A stretch of DNA of 64,000 nt from Tsukamurella sp. TY48. Lineage in GTDB: Bacteria > Actinomycetota > Actinomycetes > Mycobacteriales > Mycobacteriaceae. The stretch spans positions 1,860,001 through 1,924,000 of the forward strand of contig NZ_BPMV01000001.1 in the NCBI RefSeq assembly GCF_019656655.1, given 5' to 3'. Positions 25,412 to 35,087 of the stretch are shown piece by piece; position 1 is the first letter of the stretch; every line of letters starts with the position of its first letter. Made by a program: the position numbers and the translations under genes. The notes below the pieces were generated by a model, which had not been told where the DNA came from, searched no databases, and saw only the letters and a list, made by a program, of their open reading frames with translations.

Positions 25412-28400
25412 TCGTGGTGTACCAGTCGTTGCCCTCGACCTTGGTCAGCCCGGTGATCCACACCAGCACGTACTTGGCGCGCGGTGCCACCGCGCTGACG
25501 TGGAAATCGTTGGCGCCCGGGCGGATCGTGCCCGACCAGACGAGCGAGGTCTCGTCGACCGACTTCACGGTGTCCTTCGACGAGGTGCGCACCTCGATCG
25601 TGGAACCGGCGCTGGGCGAGGTGATGCTGCCACCGGTCAGCGAGACCGCCTTGTCGAGCGTGACCATCAGGCCCACACCCTTCTTGAGGTTCCCGAACGC
25701 CGGGCCCGCCTTGTAGGTGTCGGTCTTCCAGGCGGGATCCTCGCCGGTGAGCACGTGCTCGATGTTCGTCGCGGAATCCTTACCGCGGGTGGAGAAATCG
25801 ACCAGTGCGACCCCCGTGCCCTTCACCGGAGAACCGATACCGGGCGCCGCCGGGGGCGCCGCGGCCGCGGAGGAGCTCTGCCCGGCCGGGTACAGCGAGC
25901 CCACGCTGGACTGCGTGTCCTTGCCGCCCGTGATGCTGCTGATCAGCAGGGTGAGGCCGATGATCAGCAGCAGTACCACCGCGCAGGCCGCGATCACCAG
26001 TAGCGGAACGTTCTTGGGGCGCTTGCCCGTCTGCACCCGCTTCGGCGGCGTGGGCCGGGCGGCCTGCGCCGCCGCGGCGGCCGACGCCGATGCCGACGCC
26101 GATCCCGCGGGCTGCTGGGAGGCCGCCGGCTGCGGGCTGTCCCGCACGGCCGCCAGCAGATCGGTCTTCACATCGACCACCGAGGCCTGATCGAGCAACT
26201 GCTGCACAGTGGCGGCGGTGCGGATGCCCTGCCCGCCCTCCAGCGTGCGGGTGGCCACCGCCGAGATCTCGAACGGGATGTCGCTCTTGGCGTCCCGCGG
26301 CTCCACCGGATTGCCGTTGGCATCGGCATCGGCCTGCTGCAGCCCGGAGACGGTGCCCGTTCCGGTGGTCACGATCCGGCCCGTGGTCTCGTCGAGCGGC
26401 CACTTCTCCAGCAGCAGGGCGTAGAGCACCGCGCCCAGGCCGCGCACGTCCGACTCCTTGGTGGCATCGGCGAGGGTGCCCGGGAAGGCGAGGTAGGCGT
26501 TGCCGTCCTGCGAGATCCGGACCCGGTCGGGATGGTCGATCGACAGCGCGGCACCGGCGCGGTGCGCGCCCTCGGCGGCACTGGCCAGCGACCGCACGGC
26601 CTTGGCGGCGGCGATCGCCGACGGGTGGGTACCCGCGACATCGGCGAGCGAGTAGCTGGGGATCCACTCGGCCACCACGATGCCGCCGGAGCTGCCGCGC
26701 ACCACGTCGAGCACGCGGGCCAGGCCGTTCGAGTGCACCCGGCCCAGGCGCAGCGTGCGCGAGAGGATCGACTGCGGGCCCTCGCCGCGCATGCTGATCT
26801 GGGCACCGCGCTCCGGGACGGGTTCGCGCTGCTCCGAATCGACGAAGGTCAGGGCCACATCGCGGTCGAGGTTGATATCACGGGCCTGCCAGAACTGCAG
26901 GCCGCGGATGCCGCCGTAATGCTCGGTGAGGCGGTACCGGCCGCCGGCCACCACCGCGCCGGGGATCAGCTGCGGGCCGCGCGGGGCATCGTCGAAGGCG
27001 TCGAGCGGCGCCGGCGGACCGGACTGCTCGGCGGGCTGCGTGGACGGCAGAGGCATCGGACCGGTGCCCGGGGCTGCGGGGCCGGTCGAGCGTGCGGAGT
27101 CGTCCTCGGTCACTGCGAATGCTCCTCTTCTGCGGTACCTGAGACCAGTGGTCGGATTGTCGGCACGTGCCTCCGACCGCCGGGGAACATGGCTTTGGCC
27201 AGCATACGGGAGGCCGATATCGTCGGCGATCCTCGGCATCTGGGCCGTGATCTCCTCCTGGCGGAGGCTGGCGAACCGTTCGAGTTCCTCGAGCCGGAGC
27301 TCGGCGGTGATCGCCTCGGCGGGCTCACGCTCGCGTGCCGGGGCCGACGGTGCCGCCGGCCGCAGCGCGGGCACGAACCGGCCCGCGACGCGCCGCAGAG
27401 GTGCCAGGATCGCCAGCACATCCGGAACCCGCCAGAGCGCGAGCAGCGCGTAGATCAACGTCATGGATAGGACGCCTGCGATTGCAAGGTACAGCAAGGC
27501 GCCCAGCGGCCCGCTCTTATCGAGCCTTTGCAGCACGCTCACGTGCATGATCGCGTACACAGTGACCACGACCAGCGCCGATACCGCCGTCGTCTGGATC
27601 AGCGTGCGGGCCACATTGGTGAGCTGCATCGGGCCCAGACTCCGCCGCAGCAGGATCCAGCCGACGAGGGCTCCGGCCGCGTAAGCCAGGCCGGTGGCCG
27701 TACCGAGCAACTCGACAACCCGGTTGCCGTCGTCCACGAAATGCGGCACCAGGTACGACAGCGCGGTCTTCACACCGGTGATCGCGAGCACGATGAAGGT
27801 GGGCGTCCACGGACGCTCCTGCGCGTAGAACACCCGCAGGTGGATCAGCACCATCGCGTACGGGATGAGGACGAAGGCCTCGAAGGAGATGGCGGTACCG
27901 AGATGGTTGGCCTGGTCCACCGACATCTGCCCGTAGTTGAACAGCGCGCGGCCGATCGACGGGCCGAAGGCCGTCGCGAAGGCCACCACCGGCACCAGGG
28001 CCACCATGGTGATGCGGGTGGCCAGGGACAGGTCGTCGACGACGGCGTTCCGGTTGCCCTCGGCCGCGTGCCGGGACAACCGCGGCATCACCGCGGTCAG
28101 CAGCGCCACACCCAGCACGCCGTAGGGCAGCTGCAGCACCAGCCAGACGTTGGCGTAGACCGCGGGCCCGCTCTCCGAGGCCGCCGCGGCCACGGGGGTC
28201 ACCAGATACGAGCCGAGGAGCGAGATGAAGACGTAGGCGATGATCGCGATGCCCATGCCGCCGAAGTGCTTGAGCCGATCGTCCACGCCCCAGCGCAGCC
28301 GCAGCTTGATCCCGGCCCGCTTCATGGCGGGGAGCTGGATGCACGCCTGGACGATGACGCCGATCGTGCTGCCGAGCCCGAGGACGAGCAGTTTGGGGTC

Positions 28401-29054
28401 GCTCATCTCCACCGGGTTCAAGGTGAGCTCGCCCGGCATCAGATAGAACAGCACCAGGGTGCTGATCTGGATGACGTTCGTGGCCACCGGTGCCCACGCG
28501 CCCGGCCGGAACACGGCGCGGGTGTTGAGCACGGCGGTGAACAGGGCGGAGAGCCCGTAGAAGACCAGCTGTGGGAGCAGCAGGTACACCAGCGCCTGGG
28601 TGAGCGGCTCGTTCACCTTGCTGTCGGCCTTACCCACCAGCCAGCCGACCAGCAGCGGCGACAGGATCATCGCGATCACCAGCGCGGCGCCCAGAATCAC
28701 CAGCGACATGGTGAACAACCGCTCGAAGAAGGCCTGGCCGCGGTCCTTGTCCTCCATCTCGGCGCGGATCAGCACCGGGATCACCAGCGCCGCGAGCACC
28801 TGGCCCAGCACCAGCTCCGAGACCTGCTGCGGCATCTGATTGGCCACGGTGAACGACGACCACACGGCCGAGCCCAGGATCGCGGCCAGCAGCACGGTGC
28901 GCAGGAAGCCGGTGAGCCGGGAGGTCAGCGTCGCGACGGCGACGGATCCCGTCGAGCGCAGCAGGCTCGACGTGCCGCCGTCGTCACCGCCACCGCTCCC
29001 GGGGGAGACGGTGCCCTTGCGCGGCGGGATGTGCCGGGGCTCGGCGCGGCTCAT
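25383..29054 (-). CDS. murJ: Lipid II flippase MurJ fused to pseudokinase and extracellular domain
   Basis: 1223 residues, the architecture of mycobacterial MviN/MurJ. Residues ~30-560 are the multi-helix MATE/MOP flippase (LTSRLTGFLRTVLLAAILG, NQMPQQVSELVLGQVLAALV). After a ~180-residue linker, a kinase-like domain (~730-960) begins GGRYRLTEHYGGIRGLQFWQ; the VAIK lysine is Thr (VALTFVD), HRD is replaced (ALSIDHPDRVRI) and DFG is lost (LAFPGT), so it is a pseudokinase. One helix (VPLLVIAACAVVLLLIIGLT) leads to a ~170-residue beta-rich outer domain. In mycobacteria the phosphorylated pseudokinase recruits FhaA. ATGA overlap with the upstream DUF6049 gene. Confidence 0.93.
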   Translation of the reverse strand: MSRAEPRHIPPRKGTVSPGSGGGDDGGTSSLLRSTGSVAVATLTSRLTGFLRTVLLAAILGSAVWSSFTVANQMPQQVSELVLGQVLAALVIPVLIRAEMEDKDRGQAFFERLFTMSLVILGAALVIAMILSPLLVGWLVGKADSKVNEPLTQALVYLLLPQLVFYGLSALFTAVLNTRAVFRPGAWAPVATNVIQISTLVLFYLMPGELTLNPVEMSDPKLLVLGLGSTIGVIVQACIQLPAMKRAGIKLRLRWGVDDRLKHFGGMGIAIIAYVFISLLGSYLVTPVAAAASESGPAVYANVWLVLQLPYGVLGVALLTAVMPRLSRHAAEGNRNAVVDDLSLATRITMVALVPVVAFATAFGPSIGRALFNYGQMSVDQANHLGTAISFEAFVLIPYAMVLIHLRVFYAQERPWTPTFIVLAITGVKTALSYLVPHFVDDGNRVVELLGTATGLAYAAGALVGWILLRRSLGPMQLTNVARTLIQTTAVSALVVVTVYAIMHVSVLQRLDKSGPLGALLYLAIAGVLSMTLIYALLALWRVPDVLAILAPLRRVAGRFVPALRPAAPSAPAREREPAEAITAELRLEELERFASLRQEEITAQMPRIADDIGLPYAGQSHVPRRSEARADNPTTGLRYRRRGAFAVTEDDSARSTGPAAPGTGPMPLPSTQPAEQSGPPAPLDAFDDAPRGPQLIPGAVVAGGRYRLTEHYGGIRGLQFWQARDINLDRDVALTFVDSEQREPVPERGAQISMRGEGPQSILSRTLRLGRVHSNGLARVLDVVRGSSGGIVVAEWIPSYSLADVAGTHPSAIAAAKAVRSLASAAEGAHRAGAALSIDHPDRVRISQDGNAYLAFPGTLADATKESDVRGLGAVLYALLLEKWPLDETTGRIVTTGTGTVSGLQQADADANGNPVEPRDAKSDIPFEISAVATRTLEGGQGIRTAATVQQLLDQASVVDVKTDLLAAVRDSPQPAASQQPAGSASASASAAAAAQAARPTPPKRVQTGKRPKNVPLLVIAACAVVLLLIIGLTLLISSITGGKDTQSSVGSLYPAGQSSSAAAAPPAAPGIGSPVKGTGVALVDFSTRGKDSATNIEHVLTGEDPAWKTDTYKAGPAFGNLKKGVGLMVTLDKAVSLTGGSITSPSAGSTIEVRTSSKDTVKSVDETSLVWSGTIRPGANDFHVSAVAPRAKYVLVWITGLTKVEGNDWYTTINRVSFQGS

Positions 29055-31537
29055 GAGTCCTTCGGGTCCGGGGAGCCGGACGGATGATCCGGCGGGGTGG
29101 GATTCCGGTGTGCACTGTAACTGTTCGCCAGGCGCCGGTCGTGCTCGTCGGCCGGCGGACGATCGGCGTCGGCGCGGTCGGGCTGGCCGCGGAACCGGCG
29201 CCACAGCCGCCGTCCCGACAGCAGCACCAGCAGCACACCGGCGGCGCAGGTGATCCAGAACAGCGGCCGGCCGTAGGCGTTCGAATGCACCGTGATCTGG
29301 ATCGGCTCGCCCAGCGACATATCGCTGGTGGTGCGCAGCGACAACTGCACCGCCACCTGCCGCGAATCGTTCGCCGTGGTGGGCAGCTCGATCTGCCGGG
29401 TACCGCGCGCCGGCAGCTCCTGCACCTCCGAGGCGTCGATCGAGAAGCCGTCCGGTGCCGCCACGTTGATCACCGTGCGGATCGGGAGCGGCAGATCGTT
29501 GCGGGCCGCCAGCAGCAGCGGCGATTTGTCCGAGGCCAGGGTGTAACTACCGCCCGGCGAGAGGATGTTCACCGACGCCAACTGCGCCGACAGCGAGGAA
29601 CGGGCCGCAGTCAACCGGATGGTGGCGTCACCGTCGACCGCGGAACGCGCCGGGGCCCAGCGCAGCGCCCGCACCGCGTCCTCCCGCAGTGGGGAGGTGT
29701 ACACGCGCGGCGTGAGCGGGGTCTTCGGCAGCGGCATCAGCGCGGCGCCGAGCCGGTCGACCTGGCGGACGTGGTCGGCGGCGGTGGACACGATCCGGTC
29801 GGGCACTCGCGAGCCCACGGTGCCGGGCGGCTGCCGCAGGGTCCACGGATCGGCCGCGGCGGCCGGATCGCGCCCCGCCGACTGCGCCGAGGCCACCACA
29901 TCGCGGAAGGTGCGCGGCCCGGCCAGCCCGGAGGCGAACAGGGTGGACGCCGCGTCCAGGACGGCGCGGGCGTCGTCCGGGCCCGCGGCCCACACCTGCG
30001 GCGGCACGATCAGCGAGGTGCGGCCGGTGACCGTGCTGATCGGATCGGTCGAGGTGACGGCGGCCCAGCCCCCCGGCGGCGCGTACCGCTGGGTGGGATC
30101 GAGCGCGGACGCGGCGATCGCGCCCACCGCGGCCTGCCGCCGCGAGACCTGCGACTCCTGGTCCAGATCGAAGGTCACGGACTGCGGTGTGGTGCCCGCA
30201 GCGCCGGGCCGCACGCCCTGCTCCGCACCGTCGGGGGTGCCGCCGAGCGCGGCCAGCGCGGTGGTCACGTACGGGTCGAACAGGGCGGCGCCGATCCCCC
30301 GGCCCACCGGGACGATGCCGTTCGCGGTGCCCCGGCCGCGGGCGGGCGCGCCCACCGCGGTCGCGGCCACCACGGCGGCCGAATTGTCCGAGGCCACCGA
30401 CTGCTGCGCACCGTCGCCCAGCAGCACGCCCGAGGCGGGCAGGGTCACGCCCCGCACCGAGGTCACGCCGAGGATCGAATCGATCACATCCGCCGAACTG
30501 TCCAGCGCAGCCCGCTGCAGCGAGGGCTCGTTGGAACGGCCCAGGGCCTCCAGATCGACCTGGCCGAAGGGCAGCGCCACCACGCACGAGCCGTCGGCCA
30601 CCTGCCGCAGCCGCGCCAGCCACGCCGCGGCCTCGTCGCTGCCCGTCCCGGCCACCGTGGGGCCGCGCGGGTCTGACGGATTCCGCGTCACGCGGTACGG
30701 CCCCGTCATCGCCTGCACCGTGACCAGCAGGTCCGGATCGATGGCCAGGCACGAGCCGGTGCGCATCGCGGTGTGCCGCGGATCGGGACCGCGGGTGGCC
30801 TGTTCGTACGCGGCCAGCAGGCCGTCGAGCCGCCCGCCCGCGCCGAGCGAGCCGGCCAGCGCATCGTCGACCAGGCGGACCGGCGCATCGCCACCACCGG
30901 GCACACCACCCGCGAGCTTCGGATTATCGGCCAGTGGCCACAGCACGGTGAGCTGGGACGGCGAGCTGGTGACCGGCTTGTCGACGGTGCCGGACGCGGT
31001 CGTGTCGTCGTCGGGCAGCGCGAGCACCGGCAGCATGGTCCGCGAATCGTCGAGCCGGGCGACGCCGCCGTAGGCCGGTTTGCCGTTCACGTTGACCAGG
31101 ATCGGATAGACCCCCGGCCGGTCGATGCCGAGCGTGGGACCGCCGGTGCCGGTGCTGCCGGCGCGCACGGGGATGCTCAGCGTGAAGGAGGCCTTCTCCC
31201 CCGGCCGCAGCACCTTGGCCGCGGGCTGGAACCGGCCCATCGTGTCGTAGACGTTGTTGTCGGCCACCAGATCGCTGCGCAACTGCGCGGACGCGGCGAT
31301 GGCGGGGGCGCGCTGCACCCGGACCTCGAGATCGCTCACATCGCGGTCGCCGAAGTTGGTGATGGTGCCGCGCACCGTCACATCGTTCGGGGAATCAGCG
31401 GTGACGCGGGGCGTGATCTCGTCGATCGCGATCCGGACGAACTGCGCGTCCGGCATTCCCGCCCGCGTGGGGGCGGCCAATCCGGTCAGTGCGACCAGCA
31501 GCGTCAGCACGCACAGCAGGCGGGCCGACCGGGTCAC
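29051..31537 (-). CDS. DUF6049 secreted/membrane-anchored protein (Rv3909-type)
   Basis: 828 residues. A signal peptide (1-26, LLCVLTLLVALTGLAAPTRA) is followed by a large extracytoplasmic part that begins with a beta-sandwich (VTVRGTITNFGDRDVSDLEV, RPGEKASFTLSIPV) and ends with one membrane helix near 762-782 (LFWITCAAGVLLVLLSG) plus a short basic cytoplasmic tail. This matches the mycobacterial protein encoded next to MurJ. Function unknown; constant linkage and four-base overlaps with murJ (ATGA) and the Nudix gene (GTGA) suggest a partner at the site of lipid II export (inference). Confidence 0.85.
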   Translation of the reverse strand: MTRSARLLCVLTLLVALTGLAAPTRAGMPDAQFVRIAIDEITPRVTADSPNDVTVRGTITNFGDRDVSDLEVRVQRAPAIAASAQLRSDLVADNNVYDTMGRFQPAAKVLRPGEKASFTLSIPVRAGSTGTGGPTLGIDRPGVYPILVNVNGKPAYGGVARLDDSRTMLPVLALPDDDTTASGTVDKPVTSSPSQLTVLWPLADNPKLAGGVPGGGDAPVRLVDDALAGSLGAGGRLDGLLAAYEQATRGPDPRHTAMRTGSCLAIDPDLLVTVQAMTGPYRVTRNPSDPRGPTVAGTGSDEAAAWLARLRQVADGSCVVALPFGQVDLEALGRSNEPSLQRAALDSSADVIDSILGVTSVRGVTLPASGVLLGDGAQQSVASDNSAAVVAATAVGAPARGRGTANGIVPVGRGIGAALFDPYVTTALAALGGTPDGAEQGVRPGAAGTTPQSVTFDLDQESQVSRRQAAVGAIAASALDPTQRYAPPGGWAAVTSTDPISTVTGRTSLIVPPQVWAAGPDDARAVLDAASTLFASGLAGPRTFRDVVASAQSAGRDPAAAADPWTLRQPPGTVGSRVPDRIVSTAADHVRQVDRLGAALMPLPKTPLTPRVYTSPLREDAVRALRWAPARSAVDGDATIRLTAARSSLSAQLASVNILSPGGSYTLASDKSPLLLAARNDLPLPIRTVINVAAPDGFSIDASEVQELPARGTRQIELPTTANDSRQVAVQLSLRTTSDMSLGEPIQITVHSNAYGRPLFWITCAAGVLLVLLSGRRLWRRFRGQPDRADADRPPADEHDRRLANSYSAHRNPTPPDHPSGSPDPKDS

Positions 31538-32460
31538 GTCTGACCGCTCCCGCTCCCGCCTCCGCCGCCGCGCCGGCCCCGGGACCGGCGTCCGCCGCGC
31601 CGGCGTCGCGGCTTCGGCGGATCGTTGCGCACGGCGTTGCGCTCGGCGGCCGCCCGCTCGTAGGCCGACGGTTCGCTGCGCGGCGCCGCGGCCACGCGGG
31701 CCGCCAGCTCGTCCGGATCGGCGGTCAGATCACTGATCACCGTGCGGGCGGCGGCCACCAGCTTGCGCTCGTCGGAGTAGGTGAGCTTGCTGCTCAGTTC
31801 CGTGAGCGGCACCCACGCCACCTCGGACACCTCGTAGTCCTCGGCCGAGAGATCGCCGCCCTCCCAGGACAGCAGGAAGTGGTGCACGGTCTTGTGCACG
31901 CGACGGCCCTCGACGGCGAACCAGTAGTCGATCTTCCCGATCGGCGCGAGCACCGAGCCGGTGAGACCGGTCTCCTCGGCGATCTCGCGGATCGCGGTGA
32001 GCTCGGCGGTCTCGCCCTCCTCGATGTGGCCCTTCGGCAGCGACCACAGGGTGCGGCCGCGGCGGTCCACGCGGCCGATCAGCGCGGCGCGCAGACCGTC
32101 GCCGTCACCGTCGAGACCGGCCACCACCAAGCCGCCGGCCGAGGTCTCGCGGACGGTACGAACGCGCTGGTCGGGGCGGGTGCGGCCGCGCTGTCCGGCG
32201 GCGCGCTTCTGCTTCGGGGTGCCACCCTCGGTGCGGGTGTTGCGGGGCTTCTGTTCTGGGGCCGACGGTGCGGGTGGGGCGTCCGCGGTCTGCGCCTCCG
32301 GCGCCTGATCGGCGACGGCGGAGAGCTGCGCGCGGGACCGTCCGCGGCCGCCGCGACGGCGGCGACGACGCGGCCGAGAGGCCCCGCCGCCTGCAGAGTC
32401 GCCGGTGGCACCCGGGCGCTGCGGGCGTCCCGGGGTGTCGGCGGATTCTGCGGAGGTCAC
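31534..32460 (-). CDS. Nudix hydrolase with RG-rich tails (MutT4-type)
   Basis: 308 residues. A central Nudix domain (~95-235) contains the full box GHIEEGETAELTAIREIAEE followed by TGLTG, i.e. G-x5-E-x7-REUxEExGU, so it should be active on a nucleoside diphosphate derivative. Both ends are unusual: the N-terminus has RPRRRRRRGGRGRSR and the C-terminus RRRRGGRRSRGRRGGGGG, nucleic-acid-binding type low complexity. It is first in the Nudix-DUF6049-murJ chain and divergent from pcnA, as in mycobacteria. The GTG start has a TAGCAT element with a six-base gap, leaderless. Confidence 0.88.
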   Translation of the reverse strand: MTSAESADTPGRPQRPGATGDSAGGGASRPRRRRRRGGRGRSRAQLSAVADQAPEAQTADAPPAPSAPEQKPRNTRTEGGTPKQKRAAGQRGRTRPDQRVRTVRETSAGGLVVAGLDGDGDGLRAALIGRVDRRGRTLWSLPKGHIEEGETAELTAIREIAEETGLTGSVLAPIGKIDYWFAVEGRRVHKTVHHFLLSWEGGDLSAEDYEVSEVAWVPLTELSSKLTYSDERKLVAAARTVISDLTADPDELAARVAAAPRSEPSAYERAAAERNAVRNDPPKPRRRRGGRRSRGRRGGGGGSGSGQT

Positions 32461-32466
32461 CCCCCG

Positions 32467-32472
32467 ATGCTA
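32467..32472 (-). promoter_or_regulatory. -10 element, leaderless promoter of Nudix-murJ chain
   Basis: TAGCAT on the minus strand, six bases before the GTG start. It would drive the Nudix, DUF6049 and murJ genes. Confidence 0.55.
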
Positions 32473-32563
32473 CTGGCCGGTTGCCGTCGCGAACGCCACG
32501 CCGGTGTTTTGCCCGGCGCCGCCCGCCCCGGTCGGGGTGTTTCGACGGTGCGCCGCAGCGCCG

Positions 32564-32569
32564 TAGACT
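32564..32569 (+). promoter_or_regulatory. -10 element of pcnA
   Basis: TAGACT followed by eight bases and GTG; no ribosome site. Probably leaderless or with one or two leader bases. Confidence 0.45.
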
Positions 32570-32577
32570 GGTGGGTC

Positions 32578-34038
<1,461 letters not shown>

Positions 34039-34539
34039 TCAGCGCTGCTCCAGGTACGGGGTGCGCTCGCCGGGGATCGTGAGGATCCGCTTGCGCAGGT
34101 CGTAGCTGAGGTCGCCGAGGGCGGGCCAGCCGCGGGGCTGCGGATTGTCGAGCTGGGTGCGCAGGACGGTCCCGTCGGCGGCCACGACGGTGGCGGTGAC
34201 GGCGGAACCGTCCATGATCACGGCGCGGGTGTCGACGGCCGGACGGTTGCGCAGCACGCGTTCGGCGATCGCCCGGAGATCGGCCACATCGGCGCGAGTG
34301 CCGCGCAGCTGGACGAGCCCGCCGGGGGAATCGCCGTTGGTGATGATGCGGCCGTCGGCGTAGACCTTGACCCGCTGCGGCGGGGTGGGGACGAGGAAGA
34401 CGGTGTTCGTCACGTCCACGACCACGCCGTCCGCGGGCGGCGCAGCCGCGGCGGCGGAGCCCGCGCCCCCGGCGATCATCGAGACGAGGAGCGCGAGCAC
34501 CGTGGCGGCCGCGCCGCCGATCCGAATCGTCCGGTTCAT
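34039..34539 (-). CDS. Secreted protein of unknown function
   Basis: 166 residues with a clear signal peptide (IGGAAATVLALLVSMIAGGAGSAAAA, cleavage near 31). The mature part is about 135 residues, strand-rich, with ADGRIITNGDSPGGLVQLRG and AVIMDGSAVTATVVAADGTV, and ends ILTIPGERTPYLEQR. No cysteines, so no lipobox or disulfides. I cannot assign a family. TAGGGT seven bases before the ATG suggests a leaderless start. It lies 49 bp after the DUF6802 gene and abuts the pcnA stop. Confidence 0.72.
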   Translation of the reverse strand: MNRTIRIGGAAATVLALLVSMIAGGAGSAAAAAPPADGVVVDVTNTVFLVPTPPQRVKVYADGRIITNGDSPGGLVQLRGTRADVADLRAIAERVLRNRPAVDTRAVIMDGSAVTATVVAADGTVLRTQLDNPQPRGWPALGDLSYDLRKRILTIPGERTPYLEQR

Positions 34540-34546
34540 GCCGCAC

Positions 34547-34552
34547 ACCCTA
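34547..34552 (-). promoter_or_regulatory. -10 element of secreted-protein gene
   Basis: TAGGGT on the minus strand, seven bases before ATG, without a ribosome site. Confidence 0.45.
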
Positions 34553-34588
34553 CGCCGGTCGTACGCGAAGCGAAATGACCTCTTCCGG

Positions 34589-35086
34589 TTAGCGCACATC
34601 GACGGCCCCGTCGGCCGCCCCGTCGCCGTCGGCGTCGAACAGCAGGACATCGGGCGTGCCGTCACCGTCGGAATCGACCACCGCCTGCCGGGGCGCCTGG
34701 CCGGGTTCGGCCGGGACTGGTGTGACCGGCGGTGCCGGCTCTCCCGGCGCGGCGGGTGCCGGTGTCGCGGGCGCGGGTGCTGGTCCCGGTGCGGCGGGAG
34801 CCGGGACACCCGGTGCCCGGCAGCGCGACGGTGCGGGCGTCTCGCGCTGCGCCCACAGGCCGCTGCCGTCGTCGCGGAAGCGGGACTCGCCGGTGCCGTC
34901 GTCGTCGAGATCGAGTGCGGCGGCGTCGGCGCGACCGTCCGCATCGAGGTCCAGCACCGCATCGTCGAGGCGGCCGTCGCCGTCGAAGTCGAGCAGGACG
35001 GCACCGTCGACCGCGGGCGACCGCCAGGTGCTCACCTGCCCGTCGCCGACGCCGAACCAGTACTCGATCGAGCCGTCGTCCCCCAC
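34589..35086 (-). CDS. DUF6802-type Asp-repeat protein (Rv3906c-like)
   Basis: 165 residues. EF-hand-like Asp loops repeat: DFDGDGRLDDAVLDLDADGR, LDLDDDGTGE, then a Pro/Ala linker (PAAPGPAPAPATPAPAAPG) and a C-terminal DSDGDGTPDVLLFDADGDGA. DxDGDGxxD loops bind calcium in thrombospondin- and dockerin-like proteins. Mycobacteria have a similar gene beside pcnA. No signal peptide is apparent, so location is unclear. The GTG start lies one base after the MFS stop, so translation is coupled. Confidence 0.75.
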   Translation of the reverse strand: MGDDGSIEYWFGVGDGQVSTWRSPAVDGAVLLDFDGDGRLDDAVLDLDADGRADAAALDLDDDGTGESRFRDDGSGLWAQRETPAPSRCRAPGVPAPAAPGPAPAPATPAPAAPGEPAPPVTPVPAEPGQAPRQAVVDSDGDGTPDVLLFDADGDGAADGAVDVR

Positions 35087-35087
35087 A

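Noticed and set aside
31489-32577. Long upstream extension of pcnA
   Set aside because: It is the antisense frame of the Nudix gene; the GTG at 32578 gives the family length.
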